A DNA stretch of 64,000 nucleotides from Eledone cirrhosa (taxonomy: Eukaryota > Mollusca > Cephalopoda > Octopoda > Eledonidae). The stretch's first letter is position 1. The number at the start of each line of letters is the position of its first letter. The position numbers were made by a program, and so were the translations under genes. Below, piece after piece: positions 1 through 11,400 of this stretch. The notes under the pieces are model-generated. The model did not search any database and was not told the DNA's origin. It was given only the letters and a program-made list of their open reading frames with translations. Location of the stretch: positions 7,599,795-7,663,794 of the forward strand of contig OZ024747.1 of NCBI GenBank assembly GCA_964016885.1, read 5' to 3'.

Positions 1-689
1 GTAACCGTAGTGAGAATATTTGTGGTGGTCGTCGTCTTCTTCTTTAATTGCCCGTTGGTGTTGACAGTTCGAATTAGCGGCCTGCTTCTTTTGGGTGTCT
101 CTAGAAAAGCTGTTATTGTCAGAAACAGATGTGTCTAATTGACTGTTCTTTCCACGACAGAAACTGTTCACGAGCCCTATGGTTGTTGATAGCTTCGTTT
201 AGCCTGATTTCTATTTTGTTTTCAGGGAACTTTAATATTTTTACCTCTGTGAGACGATTCGTTTGGAGAGAATTCTTTGGATCTTTTTTTTTTTAGGGAG
301 GGGGGGACTTTGGGGGAAATTTTCTTCCCTTAGATTGAAGCCTTCTTCTGAATTTATGGAATTAAAGAGCCATACAACGAATTAGTTAATAAATTGTGAA
401 TAAATTAGATAGTATGTCAATCCTTTACACGATCAGTGAGTAATTTTGAGGGAATTTGACTTTTTTCTCCACAAAACTTGGATATGGTGGTCTTTTTCTC
501 GTAGATGTCCGACAATGAAAGGAATATATACAAATATATATATTTACATATAATTAAATAATACAACCACTATACAGATAGTTGTGTATGAATTTCTGCA
601 CAAAAAAAACAAAGTTTAGGAGAAAACATAAGGGAAACGAGTTAAAAATTTGACATATGAAATGTATATATATATTGTAATGGCGACGT
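1..689. other. No gene seen
   Basis: T-rich sequence with a (TA)n near 530-560 and no repeat family I recognise. Might contain transcribed sequence upstream of the CpG-rich block, unproven. Confidence 0.4.
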
Positions 690-1110
690 CTCTTCGCTTG
701 GTCTGTAATGGCGGCAGTTAGGATTGGTAGGAGTAGTAGTGATAGTAGTGACATAGGTCGTGGTAGCAGCAGCAGTCGAGCGGCGGCTGGGCTGGGCTGT
801 TTGCTGCATCTCGTTGTTGCACAGACACGGGAAGCGGCCACTTTGTTGTTTGGGTTACGGCGGCTCGGCTCACTGTCGAAGTTTACGTTTAGGAGTGGTT
901 TTGTTTGTCGTGTGGGGAGTTTTGTTTTGATTATAGCCGCTATACTATGGCAGCAGTGGCGGCGGCCGCAACGGTTACTATGAGAGGGGCGGTAATGTTA
1001 GAACTCAGACCGCCGCGGCGGCTGGGATGGGCTTCCGCTTTTCTTTTTCTTGTTTGTTAGTGTTGCGGCTGCTGTGGTTTGCTACTGTTAAGGATGAGGC
1101 TAAACAACTC
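690..1110. promoter_or_regulatory. CpG-rich block, candidate promoter or non-coding first exon
   Basis: This is the most CpG- and GCGG-rich stretch in an otherwise AT-rich window. It includes ATGGCGAC and ATGGCGGC, which resemble YY1-type start-site elements, and a GCGGCCGC. Such blocks often mark promoters. It could serve the upstream non-coding exon of the + strand GPAM gene 39 kb away, or a gene outside the window. The open frames on both strands here are low-complexity and not convincing proteins. No splice donor can be chosen with confidence; a GTAATG at about 990 is one option. Confidence 0.35.
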
Positions 1111-1773
1111 AACACGGGACGGATCAGACTAGATTCGTCTGGTTTCAACTAAACTAGATTGGACTATTAAAGAGAGGGTCAAGTGTGCCCTTATGTTGTA
1201 AATACTTAAAAGAAACTAAACAGAGAAAAAAGTGCTGCACTTTATTATTATACTTGTTTCTTTCTTTCCTTGTTTTCCCCCACCCCTCACTTTTCCCTGG
1301 AATAGGTTGTTTTTTAATTAGAAACATCATTTCAAACAGAACCTTTCCTTTTCCCGTGGTTGAGGGGAAGGGTTACCAGTGTAAACCGACTAATCCTTAT
1401 AGGCATTAACTCCGTTTTGTTTAATTTCTCGAGAAAATAAAAGGATTTTAAAAAGCAATATTTTTTATTGGTGATTATAAATATATATATATATATATTT
1501 TTTTTTAAATAAATTTGGTGTTAAAATTAAGGATTTAAGCTAAGTAAGATTTCTGAATTTATTGTTAGAGTTAATACACAAAATTACCACATTTTTGACG
1601 CATTGGAAAATATCATCATTGTCGCCAAAATAACAATATTTATCCAGATGATATCGAAATTAAGATCGATATGATGAAATAATCAAATTTAATAGAATTT
1701 AATTAATCATCGCGGAAGTGATCAGCTAACAGGTGAGAAAAATTGAGCGAGGTAGTTTGATACACATATAAAT

Positions 1774-1958
1774 AATTGTTTCTACTTTTGGCACAAGGCC
1801 AGCAAATACTCAGTACATAACTGGTACTTTATTTTATCGACCCCGTAAGGATGAAAGGCAAAGTTAACCACGGCGGGATTTGAACTCAGAATGGCAAGGG
1901 CCGTAACTCTATGCGTCAAAGCATGGTGCCCTACCCCACTACCGATACACCCAATCCA
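1774..1958 (-). mobile_element. tRNA-derived SINE, octopus type (family A)
   Basis: Reverse of the family consensus: tRNA-like head with TGGCAGTATCGG (A box region) and GAGTTCAAATCCCGCCG (B box), body TTTCATCCTTACGGGGTCG and AATAAAGTACCAGTAATGC, and 3' end GGCCTTGTGCC...GTAGAAACAATT. Essentially full length. Confidence 0.9.
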
Positions 1959-1960
1959 CA

Positions 1961-2086
1961 AATAATTGTTTCTACATTTGGCACAAGGCCAACAAATACT
2001 CAGTGCATTACTGGTACTTTATTTTATCGACCCCGTAAGGATGAAAGGCAAAGTTAACCTCGGCGGGATTTGAACTCAGACCGTAC
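1961..2086 (-). mobile_element. tRNA-derived SINE family A, head-truncated, tandem with the previous copy
   Basis: Same body and 3' end but stops within the B box region. The sequence AAATAATTGTTTCTAC occurs at 1770, 1960 and 2088, at each junction. Confidence 0.88.
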
Positions 2087-2109
2087 AAATAATTGTTTCT
2101 ACTGAAAGA

Positions 2110-3064
2110 ATAAATGTGAGAACAAGAATTATTGATTTATTACATGGCTGAAGGACATTTATTTTATGGAAGAGATATAATTGATTATATATACTTCGGT
2201 AATGTGTCTGAAGGAGAACATATATAAATACAACAGGATTTCCTCTATATAAATAATATAGTGAGTCGAAAAACTTCCTTTGCGGGTAGGGTACTTAAAA
2301 TCTGGAATCAACAAGCAAGGGAGATTACTCCAAAAATATCAGTTTATTGAAATATTCTTGACAACGCAAATCTGGTCTTTCGAGGCAACTATTGTATGTT
2401 TATTATATGTAAACATATTGCATAATGGTGAAAGAAACTCTATTGAGGAGAGTATCAAATTACTGCTACATGTGGACCACATAATGGGAAAATGCTAATA
2501 CATGTTGTTTTTTCCCGTCGTGAAGATTCTGTAGTCAATGTATGGTGAAAGCTTCTAATTCTATTCTCAAAAGGTTTCCAGAGGAACTATAAGAGCCTAA
2601 CAGCTAATGAATTCAAAAGCAAATTTACCTAGCACGTACACTAATTTAGGTGCAGAAAAAGAGAGAACTCCACCCTCAGTCTTGTTTCATATAGGGACTC
2701 TGTGACCAAGAGCACAGAATCCCCAGCATCAAATGAAACAACTATCAACTTGCAATATCCATCAATAGGAAAAATGACCTAATATTTTGCTGCCACTGGA
2801 GAAGCAACCAGTTAAGCTAAATTTGAACCACTGGCCCCGGACATCCCTCACAGACCATCTAAGTTCCACCTTGCTCATATGTAGGTGTGAGGCAGATAGC
2901 TTGAACCAGCATGTACACTATGAAAATACCACCATCACACCTACCAAAGGTCACCACAAACAACAATTGATCATTCAACCAGCCAGCAAAGCCACAAACA
3001 CAGAGAAGACACCACCCTCCAGACACTTTGACACCTCTAGGATGCCAATGAGATCATATACTAA
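2110..3064. other. Unassigned sequence
   Basis: No SINE or RT motif found. Open frames of 72 and 93 codons lack recognisable domains. Confidence 0.4.
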
Positions 3065-3345
3065 ATGAAGCTGGCATGCCTTGCTGGATGTGTAATAGTA
3101 ATATACTTGAACTGAGAGAGAAACTGGGCATAAGAGGAATCACATGCAGTGTGCAAGAGAGGAGATTACATTCGTATAGACATATGATGTGTATGAAGGA
3201 CAACAGCTGTATAAAAAGGTGCAGAGCACTCAAAGTTGATGGTAGCCATGGAGTAGGAAAACCTGGGATGAGGTGATAAAGGCTGATCTTGCACAATTGC
3301 ACCTCTCAAAGATGATGGATTGAGATCGCTGGCGTTATGTAATAA
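3065..3345 (+). pseudogene. LINE RT C-terminal fragment
   Basis: Plus-strand reading contains CWMCNSNI, LREKLGIRGITCSVQERR and CIKRCRALKVDGSHGVGKP, the same block as in the LINE copies at 34 and 56 kb but older and frameshifted near 3276. Confidence 0.75.
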
Positions 3346-4273
3346 TACAGAATACTTGCCTTCCTGTATGCACAGCTTGAAGCATACATACAGTATGCAC
3401 TACTTTCCTCCTACCTTACCCTCCCACGTCATAATATCCCACCTACGTCCTAACACTCACACCCCTTACCTGATAAGTCTCCGCATCCTTAGATCTACCT
3501 CTCCCACCACCATGCATCTTCCCCACCCCAGTTTAGCCTCCAGTCCACACTGTAATATATATATATATATAATAAACAATACAATATAATTACCTCATTA
3601 CCAGAGGTTTCCCGAATAAGACGAATACAAGAAGTGTCCTCATTCGTTCGTCGGACAAGGTAATTTAAAACATAGTGAAATATTTGAAAAATCTCCTCAA
3701 GAAAGGCAAAAGTTTAACGGGTAAAAAAAATATATATAAATAAAACTAATGCAAGAGATATATAAAAATAAAATAAGGAAATATAGTTAGGGTATGTGTA
3801 TAAATGTGTGTATATTCACTCACAAATGTACATATGTGTGTATGTACAAATGCATGTGTATAGTGAAAAAATGTGTGCGTAAGTACATATATGAGGGCAA
3901 GCATATCAGTGTATGTGTGACCACAAATACGTATATAATATATGTTGAAAAAGAAATTGTAAGATAATAGAGTTAACATACATCCAGACTCAGGTATTAA
4001 GGATTGAAATATATACACATACAAGTATGAAGGCACGCGTATAAACACACACACGCAACCACATACATGTGAGTAATATATACAGGGAAGGGAGTGTATC
4101 AGTCAAAGCAGTGTCAGTCTGAAGGTCGATACATATATAAAAATGAAAAAATATATGAGAATAAAAAAAAATATATATATATATAGTTCAAGAAATGACT
4201 ATAATTTGCATGTATATATACACACACATACACACACACATATATATATATATATATGTATACACACACACAC

Positions 4274-4306
<33 letters not shown>

Positions 4307-4366
4307 CACATATATTTCTTGAACTATATATATATGCACACACACAAATTATAATTATTTATTGAA

Positions 4367-4399
<33 letters not shown>

Positions 4400-4741
4400 A
4401 ATATAAATTAATATATATGATGAAACACAAATACCAACATATCTGTGTTTATATTGTAAAAGAAATTAAGTTAGCTAGAATGAAATATACTAATTATAAT
4501 ATTACAGCCTGCCAATATCGATTTAAAATAATAAATCAACACAAACAAACAGTATTGGCAAATGGCCATGGTGTTTAGACAAATTTAAATTTCAAAATCA
4601 AACCTGTTCCGTAGATAAGTTTAAACTTTAAAATCCAAATATGTTTCAAGATAAATAAGTGTAAGGATATCTTGTCCAGCTCTCTTCAGTAAACACCCAG
4701 AACAAATTGATATGCTTCACTTCTATATCAATTTGTCCCAC
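3346..4741. other. Simple-sequence rich, no gene
   Basis: A C-rich stretch at 3400-3550 resembles sequence after LINE ends at 23510 and 49800; the rest is (TA)n/(CA)n. Confidence 0.45.
4171..4334. repeat. Hairpin-forming repeat around (CA/TA)n
   Basis: ATATAGTTCAAGAAAT at 4181-4196 and its inverse ATTTCTTGAACTATAT at 4313-4328 enclose alternating (TA)n/(CA)n. Could be a tiny foldback element or a microsatellite within palindromic flanks. Confidence 0.65.
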
Positions 4742-5155
4742 TTGAGGCAAGGCTGGTCAGGTGACCGTGTCTCACTCATATAGGAATATCTGGCAGGTTT
4801 TCTTCAGCTGGATGCCCTTCCTAACACCAACCACATTTACAGTGTGGAACTGGGAACTTTTTACTGTGTTACCTACACGGCCACATTACAGCGTGGACTG
4901 CGTGTGTTTTTTTGTCGTGACACCTTCACGATCTCGATCTCATTTTTTCGTGCTGTTGGTGGGAGTGGGAGGATAGGGTAGGGGTAGTGGATTGGGGTGT
5001 ATATTTGGTTAGGTTTCGCTTTGTACATAGGCAAGGCGGGTCTTCTGTTTTACTGCGTAGCGCCAAAGATCTCAGTCCAGTGACATTGTCTTAGAGAGAT
5101 GTAAGTGTGTGAGGTTGGAATCTATCAGATCATCCCAGGTTTTTCTGTGTGTCCT
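4742..5155 (-). mobile_element. Diverged 3' tail of the same LINE family
   Basis: Contains the tail landmarks CAGCTGGATGCCCTTCCTAAC, ACACCAACC, two GTGTGGACTG-like repeats and the TACTGCGTAGCGCC segment, in the same order as 34180-34400. Confidence 0.65.
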
Positions 5156-5874
5156 CCTTTGCTAAGTAACAGACCAATTATATTGTAGAGATAAAAATAG
5201 CACATTTTTGTTTTTTCAATAACAAGAAAAATAGATTTAAATATCTAATTGAGATACAAGGCAATTAAGCAATGCCTAGTTTCGTAATCAATACTAAAGT
5301 CACCTGGTAAGAAATATATATTTGGTTTGAAGTCCGTAGGTCAGCCTGTTTCCATTTTCTGTCTCAGATTGGTGCTTTTAACATGTAAAACAAGTTGGTG
5401 AATTAACTACCATTCCTCTTCAGATTAAAACAGTATCATCATTGTCATCATTAGATTACCACCATTTTCATGGCCATCCTATCATTCAGTGAGATATCAA
5501 GCATTGCATCACCACTATTTTTGTAGACATCCCCATTAGAATCCCTTCCTATTTTCTAGTGGCATATCAAGGATTCTCAGTATGTAAGTGTGTGAGTGTG
5601 TGTTAAAGATACTTTTAGCTTCCCCTCACTTTAATTGCTCAAGCTTTTTACTATGTTTTTTTCTATTATAATGACCACCAACCTTAATTATATCATTATC
5701 ATCATCATCATCATTTTCATCATAGGTGAACCAGTCTGTTCAGCTTGAAATCATATCTTATGATCTTGAAAGGAGGATGTAGACATAAATATACAATATG
5801 ACAGGATTGTATGTGTGTGTGTGTTTGTGTTTGTGTGTGTGTGGGACTCTACATTATCACCATCATTTCTTGAA

Positions 5875-6056
5875 GGCGGTGGATTGGCAGTATCGGTAGA
5901 GGGTCGGACGCCATGCTTTCCAGCATAGTTACGTCCCTTTACGATCTGAGTTCAAATCCCGCCGAGGTTGACTTTGCCTTTCATCCTTACGGGGTCGATA
6001 AAATAAAGTACCAGTAATGCACTGGGTAATTGCTGGCCTTGTGCCTAAAGTAGAAA
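5875..6056 (+). mobile_element. tRNA-derived SINE family A, full length
   Basis: Head GGCGGTGGATTGGCAGTATC, B box GAGTTCAAATCCCGCCGAGG, body and 3' end all present. Flanked by direct repeat ATCATTTCTT at about 5862 and 6058, a likely target-site duplication. Confidence 0.92.
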
Positions 6057-6559
6057 CAATCATTTCTTATTGGTAGATTAACAGAATTGTCAGCATGTTG
6101 ACCAAATCTGCTTTTGGTATTTCTTCCAGCTCCTTACATTCTCAGCTCAAATTCCACCCAGCCCAACTATTCCTTTCATCCTCCTGGCGTCAATAAAATA
6201 AAAACCACTCAATATTGGAATCAATTTAATCTACTGGCTCTGGCCCCTCCTAAGGAGAAAGGAGCCCACTTTCCCCCAAATTGTTCACTTATTTCCTTTA
6301 TTTCATGCTTTTAGTAAACTGTTGGAACAATTCTTTTTTTTTTTTAATATCTGAATTGTTGTTTTTGTTTAACCCCAGGTCAACCCTGATAGAGCAGATC
6401 TATGATATTTAAAGCATTCCAGCCAAGACCAACCTGTCTTTTTAGGTATATGTAGGACTACAGTATCTATGACCTTATATAAGACAACAGGGTATGGTTT
6501 GAGGACAGTTTGTTTGCTATCTGACAATGTAGGGTGTGAGAGGGTCTGGTCTAGCATCT

Positions 6560-7789
6560 GACAACCTCTTTAGTGCTGGCGCCACAATAAAATGCACACA
6601 ATACTTTCGGCCTTCATCCCTTATTATGTTGTGTCAGTGCTGGTCACCACCAACACCACGTTACTCTGAGCAAGATCATTAAACACAGCTCAAACCAAAT
6701 GGGTTAAACCAAACAGATGGCCAAAGGCTAGATGGTAACACAATCTTCCTGCAGTGGTAAGCCCCTTATATAGGTCATGAAATTTAGTGACACTTTCTCC
6801 AGCTGCAACCTGGTGAACTCAGCAAGAGATTCAGGTTTCATTGCTCAACAAGCTGAAGATTGCAAGTTTTCTGGTAAGTTTGTCATTGAATCTATAGCAC
6901 TGGAAACTTTTGGTGTTCTGGGTCTTTGAACCACCTCCCTACACACTGCTATCAGGACAGACTTGGTCACCCACAGGAGTAATACTTTCTTTATTCTGTC
7001 AGTTGGAAACATGTGGCAGCATTCATCTGAGGTTCTGCACATTAGAGAGGTAAAGCAGACGTTCAGGGAGTGGGGGCATGACAACCTTTCATCAACTGGT
7101 TTGTGCTGTTACCATTGATTACTACGTATGCACATACAGATGGATACATAAGACATTACTAAGCTAAATTTTGTTTGTTTATATTCTATAATCAAACTAA
7201 ATGGATAACTGAAAAAGAACTTTAGGTGGTTAAATTAATGTACTATTACAACCGGTATCTCTGTCATCTATAGTGTTTCAAGGAGAACTTGAAAAGATGA
7301 AATTCTTAGAAAAAAAAATGCTGAGAAAAAATTCATATATTATAACATTTGACTAATCAGAAGCTTTGCCGGGCCAGACTGCTTCCTCATTCTTTAAGTG
7401 GATAGTTGTTTTTTTTGTTCCTTTATTTTTCAATTCTTCTGAAACAGAATTTATAATCCCATTGTGATGGCAACATTGAACATGTTGAACGTAGCAATTA
7501 TGAATTCCACAGCATATCGGTAAGTTTTTCACAAAATTAATCCAAATGACCAACATTCTCATCTTTGTTCAAATTTTTTTTTAAATTTTTAATTTAAAAA
7601 AAAAATTAATTAACCAAGCATTATTGTTTATTGATGGGTGGGGGTGGGGGCACATTTTAATTTTATTTTACTTTTCAGGTTTTTCCCTCTATAATTTTTA
7701 CCTTACTTCTTACATTAAAAAAAAACGTTTCTTTTTCAGTTCTCCTAAACAAGAAATTAGACATTGTTGTTTATTGGTGTAGTAGTTCT
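6560..7789. other. No gene seen
   Basis: Mixed AT-rich DNA with poly-T/poly-A at 7570-7610. No recognisable coding or repeat signature apart from a family C-like piece ending near 6560. Confidence 0.4.
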
Positions 7790-7815
7790 TTATCTTCTTA
7801 TTATCATTATTATTG

Positions 7816-8379
7816 TTCTTTGAGTCTCAGTAATTGATGTTATTTAACTGGAAAGTTTGTTGGAATGAATATCAAGCCGCTACCCGCAGCCTCAGATATT
7901 CAGGATGTATCAGAGGGTTCTTGCTGTTCCCAGCAAGCATGCCTTTTGAAGTGTTCCAAAAAGCGGGGCTGGACTAATCTTCTTTAACCATCCTTGGAAA
8001 CTCTTTGAGATAGTACCTAGTGCTCCTATGACAATCGGGACGACCTTGATTTCATGGCAGTTCCAAATCCTTTTTAACTCCCACTTTAAATCCTGGCTAA
8101 TTTTTTCCCTCTCCTTTTCTTTCACTCTTGTGTCAAATGGGTAGACTACATCTACAATCAGGCATGATCTTTTTTCCTTGTCCAAAACCACCAGGTCAGA
8201 TTTGTTATGTTCTAATTTCTAATCCCATAACACCTTCACTTGATCATTTTCTATCACCGACTCTGGCTTATGCTCATACCACTTCTCAGAATGTGGTAAA
8301 TTGTTTAGTTTGCATAGATGCTAGTGAATCATCTTTCTCCTATCATATCATGTCTCCACCCTTTATAGTGTCTAGGCTA
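7816..8379 (-). pseudogene. 5'-truncated, diverged copy of the Dong/R4-like element
   Basis: Parallel to 8419-9005 of the full copy: same 3' UTR landmarks, then the endonuclease C-terminus with PIVIGALGTISK and QKACLLGTARTL readable on the minus strand. It stops abruptly at the (ATT)n near 8380, the same tract that borders the full-length copy. It is more diverged, hence older, than the neighbour. Confidence 0.85.
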
Positions 8380-8418
8380 ATTATTATTATTATTATTATT
8401 ATTATTGTTATTGTTATT

Positions 8419-11400
8419 CCTTGAATCTCAGTCATTGATGTTGGTTAACTGGAAAGTCCGTTGGATTGAATATCAAGCCACTACCTGCAGCCTCAGATAT
8501 TCAGGACGTATCAGAGGGTTCTTGCCGTTCCAAGCAAGCATGCCTTTTGAAGCGTTCCAAAAAGCGTGAAGGGGCCGATTTTCTTTAACCATCCCTGGAA
8601 ACCTTTGGAGATAGTCCCCAGTGCGCCTATGACAATCGGGATCACTTTGACTTCATGGCAGTTCCAAATCCTTTTCACCTCCCACTTTAGGTCCTGGTAT
8701 CGGTTAATTTTCTCCCTCTCCTTCTCTTGCACTCTCGTGTCGAACGGGCAGGCCACATCCACAATCAGGCACGATCTTTTTTCTTTGTCCACAACCACCA
8801 GGTCAGGTCTATTGTGTTCCAGTTTTTTGTCCGTCTGTATCCTAAAATCCCACAGCACCTTCACCTGACTGTTCTCCATCACCGCCTCTGGCCTATGCTC
8901 ATACCATTTCTCAGAATGTGGTAGATTGTTTACTTTGCACAGGTGCCAGTGGATCACCCTGCCCATCACATCGTGTCTCCAGCCCTTATAGTGGGTCTGG
9001 GCTAGGTGTTTACACTCGGACACAATGTGAGCCACAGTCTCCTCTCTCTCTCCACAGATCCTGCACAGTGGGCTAGCCTCCTCCTTGTAGATATGGTGCT
9101 TCAACCACTTCGTTTTGAGGGCCTGCTCCTGCGCAGCCATTAGCATTCCTTCTGTAGCCTTTTTGAGGTCTCCTCTTCTCAACCAGTTCCATGTCTGTGG
9201 ATCTCTAAATTCAGTTTTCTCAAAGAAGGTACTATGAAGGGATTTTCCCTTAAGGCTGCTCTTCCTCCTTGATGTTATTTCCTCCTTGGGTATCCCCTGG
9301 CCTACTGTCCCCTCCTTCAGTACAGCTCTGAGCATTGGCTCCTTACTATAGGTCACGTATTTGTATAGGTTGTTTTTCTCCATCTGAACACAGTCCTCTA
9401 TGCTGATAAGACCTCTTCCACCCTCAGATCTCCTTAGGTAGAGTCTATCGACATCACTCCTCTTGTGGAACATGTTGTAGATAGTCAATAGCTTCCTAGT
9501 CTTCCTATCCATTTCTTTTTGTTCAGCAACATTCCATCTCAGGATTCCCGCACTGTACCTAATAATAGACACAGCTCGGGAATTTACTGCGCTTATGGCA
9601 TTTCTGCTGTTCAGATGTGACTTCAATACGCTCCTTACTCTCCGAATGTATTCAGTTCTTAACAATTCCTTCATTTTTTTGTTCTTTATGCCATCAGCCT
9701 CCAGAACGCCCAAATACTTGTATCCTTCCTCAGAGTCAATTTCCTTTATCATCTCACCTGTTGGTATCTGGATCCCGTTACTTCTGCTCAACCTACCCCT
9801 CCTCATCACAATGACTCCACATTTACCAATACCAAACTGCATACATATATCACTGCTGAAAATACGGACAGTGTCAACAAGCACATCCAACTCCTTCTCA
9901 CTTTTCCCGAAGAGCTTAAGATCGTCCATGAAGAGGAGGTGATTGATGGTAAGCTCTCCCCTTCCCAACTTGTATCCTGCTCTCACTTTTCGCAGCATAA
10001 TGGTCAAGGGCATCAGGGCAAGGACAAACAACAGAGGGGACAGGCTATCTCCCTGGAAGATACCTCTCTTGATCTTCACGCTTCCCAAGGATACTCCAGT
10101 TGATGTCAACTCTGTCTCCCAGGACCCCATACTCCTGCCCAGCAACTGTCTGATGTTATCTGCCACCCTGAAGATCTCCAGGCTTTTGGTGATCCAGGAA
10201 TGAGGCACCATGTCAAATGCCTTTCTGTAGTCTATCCATCCCATGGCAAGATCAGTGTGTCTCCTCCTGCAATTCCCCATTACCATCTTATCAATAAGCA
10301 ACTGGTCCTTTGTACCACGTGACTTCTTTCGGCATCCTTTCTGTTCGTCCGGCAACAAGTTGTTTGTGTGGAGGTGATGGTAGATTTCCTCAGACACAAT
10401 GCTCGTCAACAGTTTCCACATTACGGGCAGACATGTGATAGGTCTATAGTTGGTAACATCATTACCCTTGATTCGGTCTTTCATTATCAGAACTGTGGTA
10501 CCTTTTGTCAACCACTCTGGCACCTCACCCGACACCAAGCAGTCATTGAACATGGCCGTCAGCTTCGGGTGGAGGGATGTTAAATGTTTAATCCAATACC
10601 CCTGCACACCATCTGGGCCTGGTGATTTCCAGTTGGTTAGTTTTTTGGCTTGCCCCTTAAGAGTTTCAACTGTGATACTCAAATCAGTCTGTTGCTGTGC
10701 CTGCTCACCGATCTCCCTCTGTACTGTCTCAATCCACCCTGCCTGGGCATTGTGTCTAACATCCTGCTCCCATATTCCTCTCCAGAATGTTTTAGCTTGT
10801 TCCGCCCCAGGGATCAAGTCGTTGCCTCTTTCTTTCCCCTCAAGCTGTCCAAACAGCATCTTCTGGTTGTTGTCGAACATGCGGTTCTGTTTATACTGAC
10901 TGACTCTGTTCTCGTATCGCCTGATTTTGGCACTCTTTGCTACAATGCGTTGCTTCAATTCCTCTATGATAATATTTAGCTTTTTACTCCTAGTTTTGTA
11001 TTTTATTTCCAGTCTATTTTTAGTGCCTATGTTTTTTAGTGTCCCATTCAGCAGTGACTCAAGCTTTCCTATGTCATTTCTCATTTCCCCGATTTGCCCA
11101 CTCAGTCGCTTCCTCCACCACGGCTCTGCTCTTTCTTGTCTGTTGTTTCCTCTCGCTTTTATACCAAGTAGTTTCCTCACCGTATTTGCTGTTGCTTTGA
11201 GGATATTGTTGCACTGGTGAAGACTCCTCGCCTCAAGGTATGGGATGACTTTGTTTACCTTAGCTGTTGTTTCTTTTAACTTTTTCCTGTCTACAAATCT
11301 TAGGTTCATAGGTCTCCCACTATCATTGTTCAACTCATCTACCACTAAATTTAGGATGTCAACCGAATCTTGTCCTAGCCCGTCAGCATTCATCTCCTCA

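Noticed and set aside
554..983. Overlapping open frames of 95 and 91 codons on opposite strands
   Set aside because: Low-complexity Ser/Ala/Leu runs from GC-rich simple sequence, no domain, and each is explained by the CpG-rich block.
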